This document shows, in pieces, positions 25,929 to 34,658 of a DNA stretch of 64,000 nucleotides. Source of the stretch: Lachnospiraceae bacterium (GTDB lineage Bacteria; Bacillota; Clostridia; Lachnospirales; Lachnospiraceae). The translations under genes were made by a program, and so were the position numbers. A model generated the notes under the pieces. That model was not told where the DNA came from. It saw nothing but the letters and a program-made list of their open reading frames with translations, and ran no database searches. How positions within the stretch are numbered: position 1 is the first letter of the stretch; each line of letters starts with the position of its first letter. Location of the stretch: contig JAFOEY010000016.1 of the NCBI GenBank assembly GCA_017387565.1, forward strand, positions 49,645 through 113,644. Direction: 5' to 3'.

Positions 25929-27026
25929 ATGAAAAAAATATTATTTATAGATGACTCTGCACTTATGAGAAGTATTTTTTGTGATATAATAAATTCAGAT
26001 CACCGATTCGTAGTCGAAGATACAGCAGCAGACGGGCAGGAAGGGCTAAAACTGTTAAAAGAAAAAAGCTATGATTTAATCCTTTTGGATTTGATGATGC
26101 CCAATATGGATGGTATTACTTTTTTAAAAAAGATAAATCAGATGCAGTGTACGTCCAAAGTTGTGATTTTCAGTATGGTTGCGGGAGATGGAACGCAGAT
26201 TACAATTGAAGCACTTTCATTAGGAGCAGCTGATTTTATCACAAAGCCCCAGACTGTTGAGGAAATACAAAGTGATATATTTAAAAAACAATTTTTCCGG
26301 ATAATTTCGTCTGTTGTTTTTGATGATGAATCAGATTTTGTACATTCAAATGAAGATAAGATACATTCTTTTCATAGGCATAATCGAAAAGACATAAGTG
26401 GGATAAAGGGACATGATAAAATCAATGCCCGGTCAGCCGGAAAGATTGTTGCAATTGCCAGTTCGACCGGCGGACCCAAAGCATTAATGGAAGTAATGTC
26501 CCGGTTGCCTGCAGATTTGGATGCACCGGTTTTGGTTGTCCAGCATATGCCGGCCGGTTTTACTGAATCTCTGGCAAAAAGACTTGATTCCGTTTCCGCT
26601 CTTCAGATTCAGGAGGCTTCGGATGGTATCGCTCTTGAAAAAGGTCATGTTTATATCGCAAAGGGTGGTCTTCATATGGAAATCAAACACAAGTACCATG
26701 ATGATAGGATTTGTTTGTTTGATGGATGTACAAGAGAGGGAGTAAAACCTTGTGCAAATTATATGTTTGAATCATTGGCTCATTCCAAATTCCAAGAGGT
26801 TGTATGTGTCGTGCTGACCGGAATGGGAGCTGACGGAACAGAGGGAATTAAAAGGTTAAAATGTAGCAAACAGGTACATGTTATTACGCAGAGTAAAGAA
26901 ACCTGTTCTGTTTATGGAATGCCGAGAGCTGTTGATATGGCAAAATTAACCGATGAAAGTGTGCCGCTGGATAAGGTGGCAGAAGCAATAATAAAGAACG
27001 TGGGGGTAATGAAAGATGGATGTTAG
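25929..27026 (+). CDS. cheB: Chemotaxis protein-glutamate methylesterase CheB
   Basis: CheB demethylates or deamidates chemoreceptors during adaptation. The N-terminal receiver domain has D54 in LILLDLMMPNMDG. The C-terminal methylesterase domain has the catalytic triad S179 (IASSTGG), H206 (VVQHMPAG) and D302 (GMGADG). The linker (about residues 135-170) is long and His/Lys-rich. The 3' end overlaps cheA by 11 bases, which suggests coupling. No cheR partner is present in this window. Confidence 0.95.
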   Translation: MKKILFIDDSALMRSIFCDIINSDHRFVVEDTAADGQEGLKLLKEKSYDLILLDLMMPNMDGITFLKKINQMQCTSKVVIFSMVAGDGTQITIEALSLGAADFITKPQTVEEIQSDIFKKQFFRIISSVVFDDESDFVHSNEDKIHSFHRHNRKDISGIKGHDKINARSAGKIVAIASSTGGPKALMEVMSRLPADLDAPVLVVQHMPAGFTESLAKRLDSVSALQIQEASDGIALEKGHVYIAKGGLHMEIKHKYHDDRICLFDGCTREGVKPCANYMFESLAHSKFQEVVCVVLTGMGADGTEGIKRLKCSKQVHVITQSKETCSVYGMPRAVDMAKLTDESVPLDKVAEAIIKNVGVMKDGC

Positions 27027-29106
27027 CCAGTATCTTGAAATTTTCCTTGATGAAACCAAGGAACATCTGCAGAATTTAAGCGATCAGCTTATGAATTTGG
27101 AGCAGGATCCGGAAAATATGGATACAATTAATGAGATTTTCCGTGCTGCACATACATTAAAAGGTATGGCAGGAACCATGGGTTATAAAAGAATGCAGAA
27201 TTTGACGCATGATATGGAAAATGTCTTTTCCGAGGTTCGTAACGGTACCATAAAAGCGGATGGAAGCATGATTGATATTTTGTTTCAATGTCTGGATGCG
27301 TTGGAGGAATATACAGAAAATATTCAGAATACCTCTGATGAGGGAACAAATGACAATGAGCATCTGATTAAAGCACTCAATGATATTCTGGCAGGAAAAG
27401 GTTCTGCACCTGCAGTGAGTGAACCGGTTGCCGCTCCGGCAGAAAGTGCAAAGTCCGTTCAATCAACGCCATCAGCTGCAACACAGAATGATGAAGCAAA
27501 AGAAAAATGGAAAGCCATTTCTTTTTCGGACACAGACAAAAAGGTCCTGGGTGAAGCCATAAAACAGGGAAAGAATGTATTTGGCCTGAGTGTTTTTGTT
27601 CAGGAAACCTGTATTTTGAAAGCCGCTCGTGCATTTTTGGTGTACAAAGCATTGGAAGAACTCGGAGAAATCATGATTTCCGTTCCCAGTGCACAGGATA
27701 TTGAAGATGAAAAATTCGATTTTGATTTCAGTGTCATCATTATTTCGGAAGTGGACATGGACAAGGTCAAGGCTGCCGTAATGAATGTCTCTGAAATTGA
27801 AAATTGTTACATAGCACCGATAGAGCTGGAAGTGGAAAAACATGATGTAGTTCCTTCTGCAGAAGAAAAATCGGCTGAAGTATCAGTATCCCAGCATGCT
27901 GCCGGTCAGACACCTGCCAAAGCAGAAAAGAAATCGGCTGCAAAACCGATTGTTAACAGAACGGTACGTGTGGACATCGAAAAACTGGATGTATTAATGA
28001 ATTTGGTAAGTGAGTTGATTATTGCGAAAAACTCGCTTGTTTCTGCTGCTCAGACAGAGGGTATCACTTCCAACAGCAGTGTAAATGAACCGATTGAATA
28101 CTTGGAAAGTGTTACAACCAATTTACATGAATCAGTCATGAAAGTACGAATGGTTCCCATTGAATCGGTTGTGCAGAAATTTCCCAAGATGATAAGGGAT
28201 CTTTCCAAAAAGCTGGATAAGAAAATGCAGTTGTTTATGTCAGGTGAAGAAACAGAATTAGACCGTACTGTGGTTGATGAAATCGGAGATCCGTTAATGC
28301 ATCTGTTGCGTAATTCAGCTGACCATGGTCTGGAATCAGCTGAGATTCGTAAAAAACGCGGCAAACCGGAAGTGGGATCCATTTTCTTAGACGCATATCA
28401 GGATGGAAATAACGTTGTCATTGAGGTAAGGGATGACGGTAACGGAATTGATGTTGAAGCCGTAAAAGCAAAAGCAGTAGAAAAAGGCAAAATCACACAG
28501 GAGCAGGCTGATGCGATGACAGACAAAGATGCCATTGATTTATTATTCCAGCCGAGTTTTTCAACTGCCAAGCAGGTTACGGATGTTTCCGGCAGAGGCG
28601 TTGGTCTGGATGTTGTTAAATCAAAAATCGAGTCCCTTAGTGGTGATGTGGAAGTTAAGACAAAACTTGGAGAAGGCAGTACGTTTATTATCCGTCTCCC
28701 GCTTACATTGGCTATTATTCAGGCATTGATGGTAGAAGTCGGTGGAGAAAAATATGCGATTTCATTAGGATCGATTCAGACAATTGAAGATATTGCTCCA
28801 AACGAAATTAAATTTGTGCAGAATGAGGAAGTGATTAATCTTCGAGGTGATGTTATTCCTTTGATTCGACTGAATAAGGTGCTTGATAATGAGTCAACAA
28901 AGGGACCGGATGATAATCTGATTGTTGCCATTGTGAAAAAAGGCGATAAACTGGCAGGTCTGGTTGTGGATGAATTAATGGGACAGCAGGAAATTGTTAT
29001 CAAGTCACTTGGAAAGTATATTAATAAGAGTAAAGTTATCAGTGGTGCAACAATTCTTGGCGATGGTGAAATTGCATTGATCATCGACGCAAATGCATTA
29101 CTGTAA
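27016..29106 (+). CDS. cheA: Chemotaxis histidine kinase CheA
   Basis: CheA autophosphorylates in response to receptors and passes phosphate to CheY and CheB. Domains in order: P1/HPt with phosphorylated H46 in FRAAHTLKG; a P2 response-regulator-binding domain (about residues 185-270); P3 dimerisation (about 310-380, IEKLDVLMNLVSELIIAKN); P4 kinase with the N-box HLLRNSADHG and G-boxes DDGNGID and GRGVGLDVV; and P5, the CheW-like domain (about 565-695). At 696 residues it is a normal Gram-positive CheA. cheW follows. Confidence 0.97.
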   Translation: MDVSQYLEIFLDETKEHLQNLSDQLMNLEQDPENMDTINEIFRAAHTLKGMAGTMGYKRMQNLTHDMENVFSEVRNGTIKADGSMIDILFQCLDALEEYTENIQNTSDEGTNDNEHLIKALNDILAGKGSAPAVSEPVAAPAESAKSVQSTPSAATQNDEAKEKWKAISFSDTDKKVLGEAIKQGKNVFGLSVFVQETCILKAARAFLVYKALEELGEIMISVPSAQDIEDEKFDFDFSVIIISEVDMDKVKAAVMNVSEIENCYIAPIELEVEKHDVVPSAEEKSAEVSVSQHAAGQTPAKAEKKSAAKPIVNRTVRVDIEKLDVLMNLVSELIIAKNSLVSAAQTEGITSNSSVNEPIEYLESVTTNLHESVMKVRMVPIESVVQKFPKMIRDLSKKLDKKMQLFMSGEETELDRTVVDEIGDPLMHLLRNSADHGLESAEIRKKRGKPEVGSIFLDAYQDGNNVVIEVRDDGNGIDVEAVKAKAVEKGKITQEQADAMTDKDAIDLLFQPSFSTAKQVTDVSGRGVGLDVVKSKIESLSGDVEVKTKLGEGSTFIIRLPLTLAIIQALMVEVGGEKYAISLGSIQTIEDIAPNEIKFVQNEEVINLRGDVIPLIRLNKVLDNESTKGPDDNLIVAIVKKGDKLAGLVVDELMGQQEIVIKSLGKYINKSKVISGATILGDGEIALIIDANALL

Positions 29107-29120
29107 GAGGGAGGTAGCAG

Positions 29121-29588
29121 ATGGACGGATTAAAAGAAATTGAATCATATGAATCCATTCAGTATATAGTTGTGAAATTCGGTGATGAACAGTTTGGTAT
29201 CGATATAAAGTATATTGATAATATTGTTCGTATGCAGAGAATTACCAGGGTGCCGAATGTTCCTGCGTACATAAAAGGAGTAATTAATCTTCGTGGTGAG
29301 GTTGTACCGGTTGTTTCTCTTCGTTTAAAGATGGGACTTGAGGAAGATGAAATTACAAAGTTGACCAGGATTATTATTATCAAATTGGAAAATGGAGAAG
29401 TCATTGGCGTTTTGGTCGATTCTGTAAAAGAAGTTGTAACACTTGATACGAGAGAAATTGAAAAAGTTTCTTATGATTCAGCAGAAGAAAAAACAAATTT
29501 CATTTCAGGAATAGGAAAAGATAAAGGAGAATTAATCTCCCTGTTTGATTTAAATCTTGTATTTGCGGAGAAGGAAAAATCAAATTAG
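29121..29588 (+). CDS. cheW: Chemotaxis coupling protein CheW
   Basis: CheW couples chemoreceptors to CheA. The 155-residue product is a single CheW SH3-like domain with RITRVPNVPAYIKGVINLRG, then EVVPVVSLR, the canonical signature. GAGGGAGG precedes the ATG at a good distance. It lies directly after cheA, whose P5 domain has the same fold. Confidence 0.96.
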   Translation: MDGLKEIESYESIQYIVVKFGDEQFGIDIKYIDNIVRMQRITRVPNVPAYIKGVINLRGEVVPVVSLRLKMGLEEDEITKLTRIIIIKLENGEVIGVLVDSVKEVVTLDTREIEKVSYDSAEEKTNFISGIGKDKGELISLFDLNLVFAEKEKSN

Positions 29589-29647
29589 TTTATCATTCAA
29601 AAGAAGGGTATTAACAACATTGTAAAATAGAAAGATGGTTGAAATAT

Positions 29648-30256
29648 ATGCATGATTTTAGTTTGAATAATTCCAATCAGTATTTTGATGTTTTAAAAGA
29701 AATCGGCAATATTGGGGCAGGAAATGCAACAACAGCATTAGCGCAGTTACTGCAATGTAAAGTTGATATGAAAGTTCCGCAAATCCGACTTTTGGAGTTT
29801 TCAAAGGTTGGAGCTGCCATTGGCGGTGAAGAACAATTGATGGCAGGTGTATATCTGATTGTTGAAGGTGATATTACAGGGAGTATGATGTTTCTGCTGG
29901 AAGAAAAGGCTGCTCATTCGCTTGTCTCAAAGCTGATGCAGACAGAGCAGTCAGAAGGCGCTTTTTCAGAAATGGAGCTTTCAGCGCTTAAAGAAATCGG
30001 TAATATTATTGTTGCATCATATCTCAATTCCCTGGCCACATTGACAGGATTAAAGATTATGCCGTCGGTTCCTGATTTATGTATTGATATGGCCGGAGCC
30101 ATTTTAAGTGTTCCGGCAATTGAGTTTGGCGAAATTGGTGATGAGATACTGATGATTCAGACTGAGTTTTCAGATGCTAAAGCTTTAAATGGATATTTTA
30201 TTCTGGTTCCGGATTTGGAGTCGTATGATAAAATTTTGACTGCATTAGGTATGTAA
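29648..30256 (+). CDS. cheC: CheY-P phosphatase CheC
   Basis: CheC removes phosphate from CheY-P and is stimulated by CheD. Both active-site helices are intact: KEIGNIGAGNATTA (E18, N21) and LKEIGNIIVASYLN (E116, N119), each with the E-x2-N pattern. I chose the ATG at 29648 (202 residues), with AAAGATGG upstream; a TTG at 29639 in frame would add three residues. cheD begins 1 base after the stop, as expected for functional partners. Confidence 0.94.
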   Translation: MHDFSLNNSNQYFDVLKEIGNIGAGNATTALAQLLQCKVDMKVPQIRLLEFSKVGAAIGGEEQLMAGVYLIVEGDITGSMMFLLEEKAAHSLVSKLMQTEQSEGAFSEMELSALKEIGNIIVASYLNSLATLTGLKIMPSVPDLCIDMAGAILSVPAIEFGEIGDEILMIQTEFSDAKALNGYFILVPDLESYDKILTALGM

Positions 30257-30257
30257 A

Positions 30258-30743
30258 ATGGGTGAGATAATAAAAGTGGGAATGGCAGATTTAAATATCT
30301 GCAAAAGTCCGGATGGTCTTACGACTTTGGGATTGGGATCCTGTGTTGGAATTGCATTAAGAGATCCTGTTAAAAAAGTTGGTGGACTGGCACATATAAT
30401 GCTACCGGACAGTACGGCCATTAAAGATAATACAAATATTCCGAAATTTGCAGATACCGGTATTGTAGAGTTGGTAAACCGGATTATCTCTGCAGGCGGT
30501 TCCAAAACCAGACTGGTTGCAAAAATTGCCGGCGGAGCCCAGATGTTTGCGTTTCAGAATAAATCGTCCTTAATTAAGGTCGGTGAAAAAAATGTAATGG
30601 CGGTAAAGAAAAAGTTAGAAGAATTGAATATTCCGATTTTGGCAGAAGATACCGGAGAAAATTATGGTAGAACGGTTATTTTTTATCCGGAAACAGGGGA
30701 TTTTGTAATTCGTGCTGTCGGAAAGCCGGAAATGGTGATCTAA
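30258..30743 (+). CDS. cheD: Chemoreceptor glutamine deamidase CheD
   Basis: CheD deamidates receptor glutamines and binds CheC. The 161-residue product has the catalytic cysteine C29 in LGLGSCVGIALRD and histidine H46 in GGLAHIMLPDS, with the conserved KIAGGAQMF segment following. The ATG is only one base after cheC, with no strong site of its own, so translation is probably coupled to cheC. Confidence 0.95.
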   Translation: MGEIIKVGMADLNICKSPDGLTTLGLGSCVGIALRDPVKKVGGLAHIMLPDSTAIKDNTNIPKFADTGIVELVNRIISAGGSKTRLVAKIAGGAQMFAFQNKSSLIKVGEKNVMAVKKKLEELNIPILAEDTGENYGRTVIFYPETGDFVIRAVGKPEMVI

Positions 30744-30744
30744 T

Positions 30745-30999
30745 ATGAATAGAAAAAGATTTCCTTTGATACTTATGCTGGTGGCCGGTGTGGTTACAAG
30801 CATTGTTTTGTATATCAAAAATTATACTTTGATAAAATTCTTATGGATTTTAGTGGCTTCGCTGATTGTGTTTTATATCATTGGAAGGTTGTTTGTGAAT
30901 GTCATTGAACGGTTTGATCAGGAAAATGTAGAAGCAGATGAACAGACGGATAGCGAAGATGAAGACGGTGCGGTTATTGAGAAGGAAGCTGGACCGTAA
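30745..30999 (+). CDS. Small two-span membrane protein of unknown function between cheD and sigD
   Basis: An 84-residue product with two membrane segments (about residues 7-23, PLILMLVAGVVTSIVLY, and 31-53, IKFLWILVASLIVFYIIGRL) and a strongly acidic C-terminal tail. It starts one base after the cheD stop, so it is probably translated with it. I do not recognise a functional family. Small membrane proteins of this kind recur in flagellar clusters of Clostridia, but no role can be assigned. Confidence 0.7.
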   Translation: MNRKRFPLILMLVAGVVTSIVLYIKNYTLIKFLWILVASLIVFYIIGRLFVNVIERFDQENVEADEQTDSEDEDGAVIEKEAGP

Positions 31000-31068
31000 A
31001 AACAGGATAGGTGACCAATATGACTGAATGAGAGTTGTTTTTGAGCGCTGTATCCGCGGAGGGTATTC

Positions 31069-31839
31069 ATGGACGAAGCAGGAAAGAAGAGACTTTGGCA
31101 GGACTATTATCGTTTAAAAAGTCCGGAATTAAGAGAAAAACTGATAATTGAATATGCGCCTTTGGTTAAATTGGTGGCCGGACGTCTGAGTATGTATCTT
31201 GGATACAATGTTGAATATGATGATTTAGTAGGCTATGGGGTCTTTGGATTGATTGATGCAATTGATAAATTTGACGTGATGAAGGATGTGAAATTTGAAA
31301 CATATGCGAGCTTACGTATTCGTGGTGCAATCTTAGACCAGATTAGAAAAATGGACTGGATACCGCGAACCATACGCCAACGACAGAAAAAGATTGAAAC
31401 GGTTATGAAGGAAATTGAAGCGGCAAAAGGCCGTGCTGCTACAGATGAAGAAATTGCATCTGCACTTGGTATTTCTGATGATGAGTATACGGATTGGCAG
31501 TCGCAGATGAAAATAACCGGCGTTGTCAGTCTGAATGAATATATTGAGCAGGGTGGACCTGAGTTAGCAGCTGATAAAAACCGGAATGCCGGATTTGAAA
31601 TGCCGGAAGAAGTGGTTGAACAGGTCGAATTAAAAGAAAAATTAAAGGAATCTCTGGAGGTGCTTACACCAAAGGAACGGAAAGTTGTTGTTTTATATTA
31701 TTATGAAGATTTAACATTAAAAGAAATCAGCAGAGTTTTGGAAGTTTCCGAATCAAGGGTTTCGCAGCTACATACCAAAGCTTTGGTGAAAATGAAGGCT
31801 AAGCTTGGTGAATATATGGGGATTTTATCTGACAGATAA
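31069..31839 (+). CDS. sigD: Flagellar RNA polymerase sigma factor SigD/FliA
   Basis: A 256-residue group 3 sigma factor of the WhiG/FliA/SigD type that directs late flagellar and chemotaxis transcription. Region 2 is clear (YDDLVGYGVFGLIDAIDKFD), followed by the RGAILDQIRKMDWIPRTIR block characteristic of FliA-type factors. Region 4 has the helix-turn-helix (DLTLKEISRVLEVSESRVSQ). GCGGAGGG precedes the ATG. The gene placement at the end of the che genes and before rpsB matches Bacillus. No anti-sigma gene (flgM) is in the window. Confidence 0.95.
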   Translation: MDEAGKKRLWQDYYRLKSPELREKLIIEYAPLVKLVAGRLSMYLGYNVEYDDLVGYGVFGLIDAIDKFDVMKDVKFETYASLRIRGAILDQIRKMDWIPRTIRQRQKKIETVMKEIEAAKGRAATDEEIASALGISDDEYTDWQSQMKITGVVSLNEYIEQGGPELAADKNRNAGFEMPEEVVEQVELKEKLKESLEVLTPKERKVVVLYYYEDLTLKEISRVLEVSESRVSQLHTKALVKMKAKLGEYMGILSDR

Positions 31840-31925
31840 ATGATTGCATTGAGCTATTACCAACTTTATTATGTTGTATTTTCATTTTGATGCTATATGA
31901 TGGATTGATTTTGGAGAGATATATA

Positions 31926-33518
31926 ATGAACGCTTATTTTCAGTTGATTGCCGAAGGCAACAGTACAGCGGTCCGTTTAGTACCACCTACGGATGGCGGT
32001 GAAAAATTGAATATAGCCGAATTGACGGAGTATCTGCATTTAAAAAAGGTTGAAATTGCAGATTTAAAAATGCTATATCAGGTAGCATCAAATTATGATA
32101 AAGAGGTAATTGTACCATTGTGTGCGAAACCTTGTTTTCCGCAACAGGAAATGATTTCCATACGCGTTTCGGAAGATCGAATGGAAGTTGTTGGACGGTT
32201 TTATCCGCCAAGCTCAAATGGCGCAGCCTATAATAGAAAAGATGATATCATCAGCGATTTGAAATTTCAGAAAGTCTTATATGGCTATGATGAAGCTGCA
32301 ATGGAACAATATCTGAAAAATAGAAATTACTGTACGGATATTGTACTTGCAAGAGGTACGGCTCCGATTCATGGAACGGATGCTTCCATTGAATATTTTT
32401 TTAATACGGATTTAAGTACCAGGCCAACCAGAAATGAGGATGGTTCAGTTGATTTTTTTCATTTAAATACGATAAATCACTGTAAAACGGGAGATCTTCT
32501 GGCACGTCTGACCAGAGAAGTACCCGGTGAAAATGGAACTACGGTATATGGCGAAACAATCAAGCCGCGTACTATTAAAAAACTGACGTTAAAATATGGA
32601 AATAACATTGAAATATCAGAAGATGGATGTGAAATCCGCTCCTTAATCAATGGGCATGTGTGTCTGACTGAAGATAAGGTTTTTGTATCGGATATATATG
32701 AAGTGGAAAATGTTGGTACAGCGACCGGTAATATCGAGTCGGAAGGCAGTGTAAAGGTAAACGGCAATGTTCAGGCAGGTTATGCCATTAAGGCGAAGGG
32801 CAATGTAGAGGTAAAGGGTGTCGTTGAAGGTGCTACGATTGAAGCAGACGGAGATATCATCATCGCACGTGGAATGAACGGAATGGGCAAAGGAATATTA
32901 AAAGCCGGAGGCCGTGTTATTTTGAAATTTGCGGAAAATGCTACGATCATTTCAGGTGCGTATATTGAATCAGAATCCATTATACATTCCACGGTAAATG
33001 CCAGAAACTATGTTTTGGTAGATGGTAAAAAAGGTTTTATTGCCGGTGGTATTGTTCGTGCAACAGAAAAGATTAGTTGTAAGACATTGGGCTCACCCAT
33101 GGGGGCGGATACCGTAGTTGAGGTGGGTGTTGATCCGGAAAGCAAGCTTCGTTATCAGCAACTCCAGAAAGAACTGATGGAAGCTCAGAAAAAGCTTGGG
33201 CAGATACAGCCGATACTGGTTAATCTGACTGCAAAGCTGAAGCAGGGAGAAAAAATCACACCTGAACAAATGAAATATGTAAAATCGTTAGCGGCTGCAA
33301 ATCAACAGTTAAATGAAATGATTGTAAAAGATCGTAGCGAACTGGAAATTTTGGAAAGCGCTATGAGCGGTGAAGGTCAGGCTTGTGTATGCGTATCCGA
33401 AGAAGCATATGCCGGTACCAAAGTTGCAATTGGAGATGCATCTTTAGTGTTAAAAAATCCGGTGAAATTCTGCCGCTTTATCAAAGACCGGGGAGATATT
33501 AAAGTTACCGCTTATTAG
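31926..33518 (+). CDS. FapA (DUF342) family protein
   Basis: A 530-residue protein with the FapA/DUF342 layout: an N-terminal helical part, a central right-handed beta-helix-like region with repeated units (GNIESEGSVKVNGNVQ, then AIKAKGNVEVKGVVEGATIEAD), and a long coiled coil (about residues 400-485). Such proteins are found near flagellar clusters in Clostridia, but their function is not settled; a polymer or cell-wall link has been suggested for the fold. The ATG at 31926 fits TTGGAGAG at 31911-31918; an upstream in-frame ATG at 31887 lacks a site. Confidence 0.85.
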   Translation: MNAYFQLIAEGNSTAVRLVPPTDGGEKLNIAELTEYLHLKKVEIADLKMLYQVASNYDKEVIVPLCAKPCFPQQEMISIRVSEDRMEVVGRFYPPSSNGAAYNRKDDIISDLKFQKVLYGYDEAAMEQYLKNRNYCTDIVLARGTAPIHGTDASIEYFFNTDLSTRPTRNEDGSVDFFHLNTINHCKTGDLLARLTREVPGENGTTVYGETIKPRTIKKLTLKYGNNIEISEDGCEIRSLINGHVCLTEDKVFVSDIYEVENVGTATGNIESEGSVKVNGNVQAGYAIKAKGNVEVKGVVEGATIEADGDIIIARGMNGMGKGILKAGGRVILKFAENATIISGAYIESESIIHSTVNARNYVLVDGKKGFIAGGIVRATEKISCKTLGSPMGADTVVEVGVDPESKLRYQQLQKELMEAQKKLGQIQPILVNLTAKLKQGEKITPEQMKYVKSLAAANQQLNEMIVKDRSELEILESAMSGEGQACVCVSEEAYAGTKVAIGDASLVLKNPVKFCRFIKDRGDIKVTAY

Positions 33519-33529
33519 GAGGTCATTGT

Positions 33530-33847
33530 ATGGCAATCGGAATGATTGAATTTCAGGGAACGATACAGCGAACGCAGGATTATTCCGCCATGAAACACAA
33601 TGAGGATATGAAAACCAATGTGGATCAGGCGAATTATCAGTTTCAGTCTGTAAAAAAAGAGGATCAGAAAGCCAATCAGATTCAAAAGGGCGATGATTCC
33701 AATAAAAGTGAAAATCGTGCGGATGCCAGAGAAAAAGGCAGCAATACATATGCCGGTGACGGTGGAAGTCATCGAAAAAAACAACAGCCTCAAAGCGATG
33801 GGAAAGTGATATTAAAAGGTACTTCCCACTTTGATATGTCTGTTTAG
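33530..33847 (+). CDS. Small hydrophilic protein of the sigD-swrB interval, unknown function
   Basis: A 105-residue, very polar protein rich in Gln, Lys, Asp and Asn. The N-terminus MAIGMIEFQGTIQRTQDYS and the C-terminus KVILKGTSHFDMSV look conserved and ordered; the middle (about residues 35-85) is low complexity. There is no membrane segment or signal peptide. I recall similar short proteins near flagellar genes in Lachnospiraceae but cannot assign a domain. TAGGAGGTC at 33516-33524 is a strong ribosome binding site, which supports real expression. Confidence 0.7.
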   Translation: MAIGMIEFQGTIQRTQDYSAMKHNEDMKTNVDQANYQFQSVKKEDQKANQIQKGDDSNKSENRADAREKGSNTYAGDGGSHRKKQQPQSDGKVILKGTSHFDMSV

Positions 33848-33870
33848 TTACAGGGAACGGAGATAAGAAA

Positions 33871-34656
33871 ATGACAGGAATGGAAATAGCGCTTCTGATA
33901 TTGGGTATCATAGTTTTTATTGCAAGTTTTATTGTACCGGAAACAATGTATACACCGGATGAAGAAACGGTAAAGCTTTCTGAAGATAAAATCAATGAAA
34001 TGGTTGATGGAAAAATCAGAGATGCCAAAGACCGGATTCAGGATACTATTGATGAGACAATAACATATGCGATGGAAAAAGCCGAGAGATCCTTAGAGCG
34101 GGTTTCCAATGAAAAGATTACTGCCGTTTCTGAATTTTCTGAGACGGTTCTTTCTGATATCAATAAAAATCATCAGGAAGTCATGTTTATGTATGATATG
34201 CTTCATGATAAACAGAAGAACTTAAGAGAGACCGTGATACAGGCTGATAAAACCAATGCCATGGCAAAGGAGACAAAAACAGAGCTTGAATTGGTAACAA
34301 AACAGTTACAGGAAGAAACAAAAGCTGAAGAGACGATGCAGCAAACAATGGAACCGACGATGGATGAAGGTTTGGCAAATCAGTTTGAAACTATTAATCT
34401 TGCTAAAGAAGTAATAGAACCCAAGAGTACAAAGAAAACAAGAAAGTCATCAAAAGGCACAAATGCCAGGACCGGTAAAATTATTGAGCCTGTATCCATG
34501 CCTGTTATCGGAGATGCCGTAACAGAGAGTATCAATAATAATGACCGCATACTGGAGCTTCATAAAAAAGGAAAATCCAATATTGCAATTGCAAAAGAAC
34601 TGGGATTAGGTGTCGGAGAAGTCAATCTGGTGATTGATTTGTTTGAGGTGATGTAA
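33871..34656 (+). CDS. DUF6115-type membrane protein in the SwrB position
   Basis: A 261-residue protein with an N-terminal membrane anchor (about residues 3-24, MEIALLILGIIVFIASFIVP), a long charged coiled coil (about 40-160), a Lys/Thr-rich flexible linker, and a C-terminal helix-turn-helix-like motif (ILELHKKGKSNIAIAKELGL followed by GVGEVNLVIDLF). In Bacillus the gene between sigD and rpsB is swrB, a single-pass membrane protein that promotes flagellar export assembly, so position and topology agree with a SwrB-type role. That assignment is an inference. Start and Shine-Dalgarno are ordinary. Confidence 0.75.
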   Translation: MTGMEIALLILGIIVFIASFIVPETMYTPDEETVKLSEDKINEMVDGKIRDAKDRIQDTIDETITYAMEKAERSLERVSNEKITAVSEFSETVLSDINKNHQEVMFMYDMLHDKQKNLRETVIQADKTNAMAKETKTELELVTKQLQEETKAEETMQQTMEPTMDEGLANQFETINLAKEVIEPKSTKKTRKSSKGTNARTGKIIEPVSMPVIGDAVTESINNNDRILELHKKGKSNIAIAKELGLGVGEVNLVIDLFEVM

Positions 34657-34658
34657 TT

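Noticed and set aside
33450-34028. Minus-strand 192-codon open frame
   Set aside because: It lies antisense to three well-supported genes with good ribosome binding sites and shows no recognisable domain.
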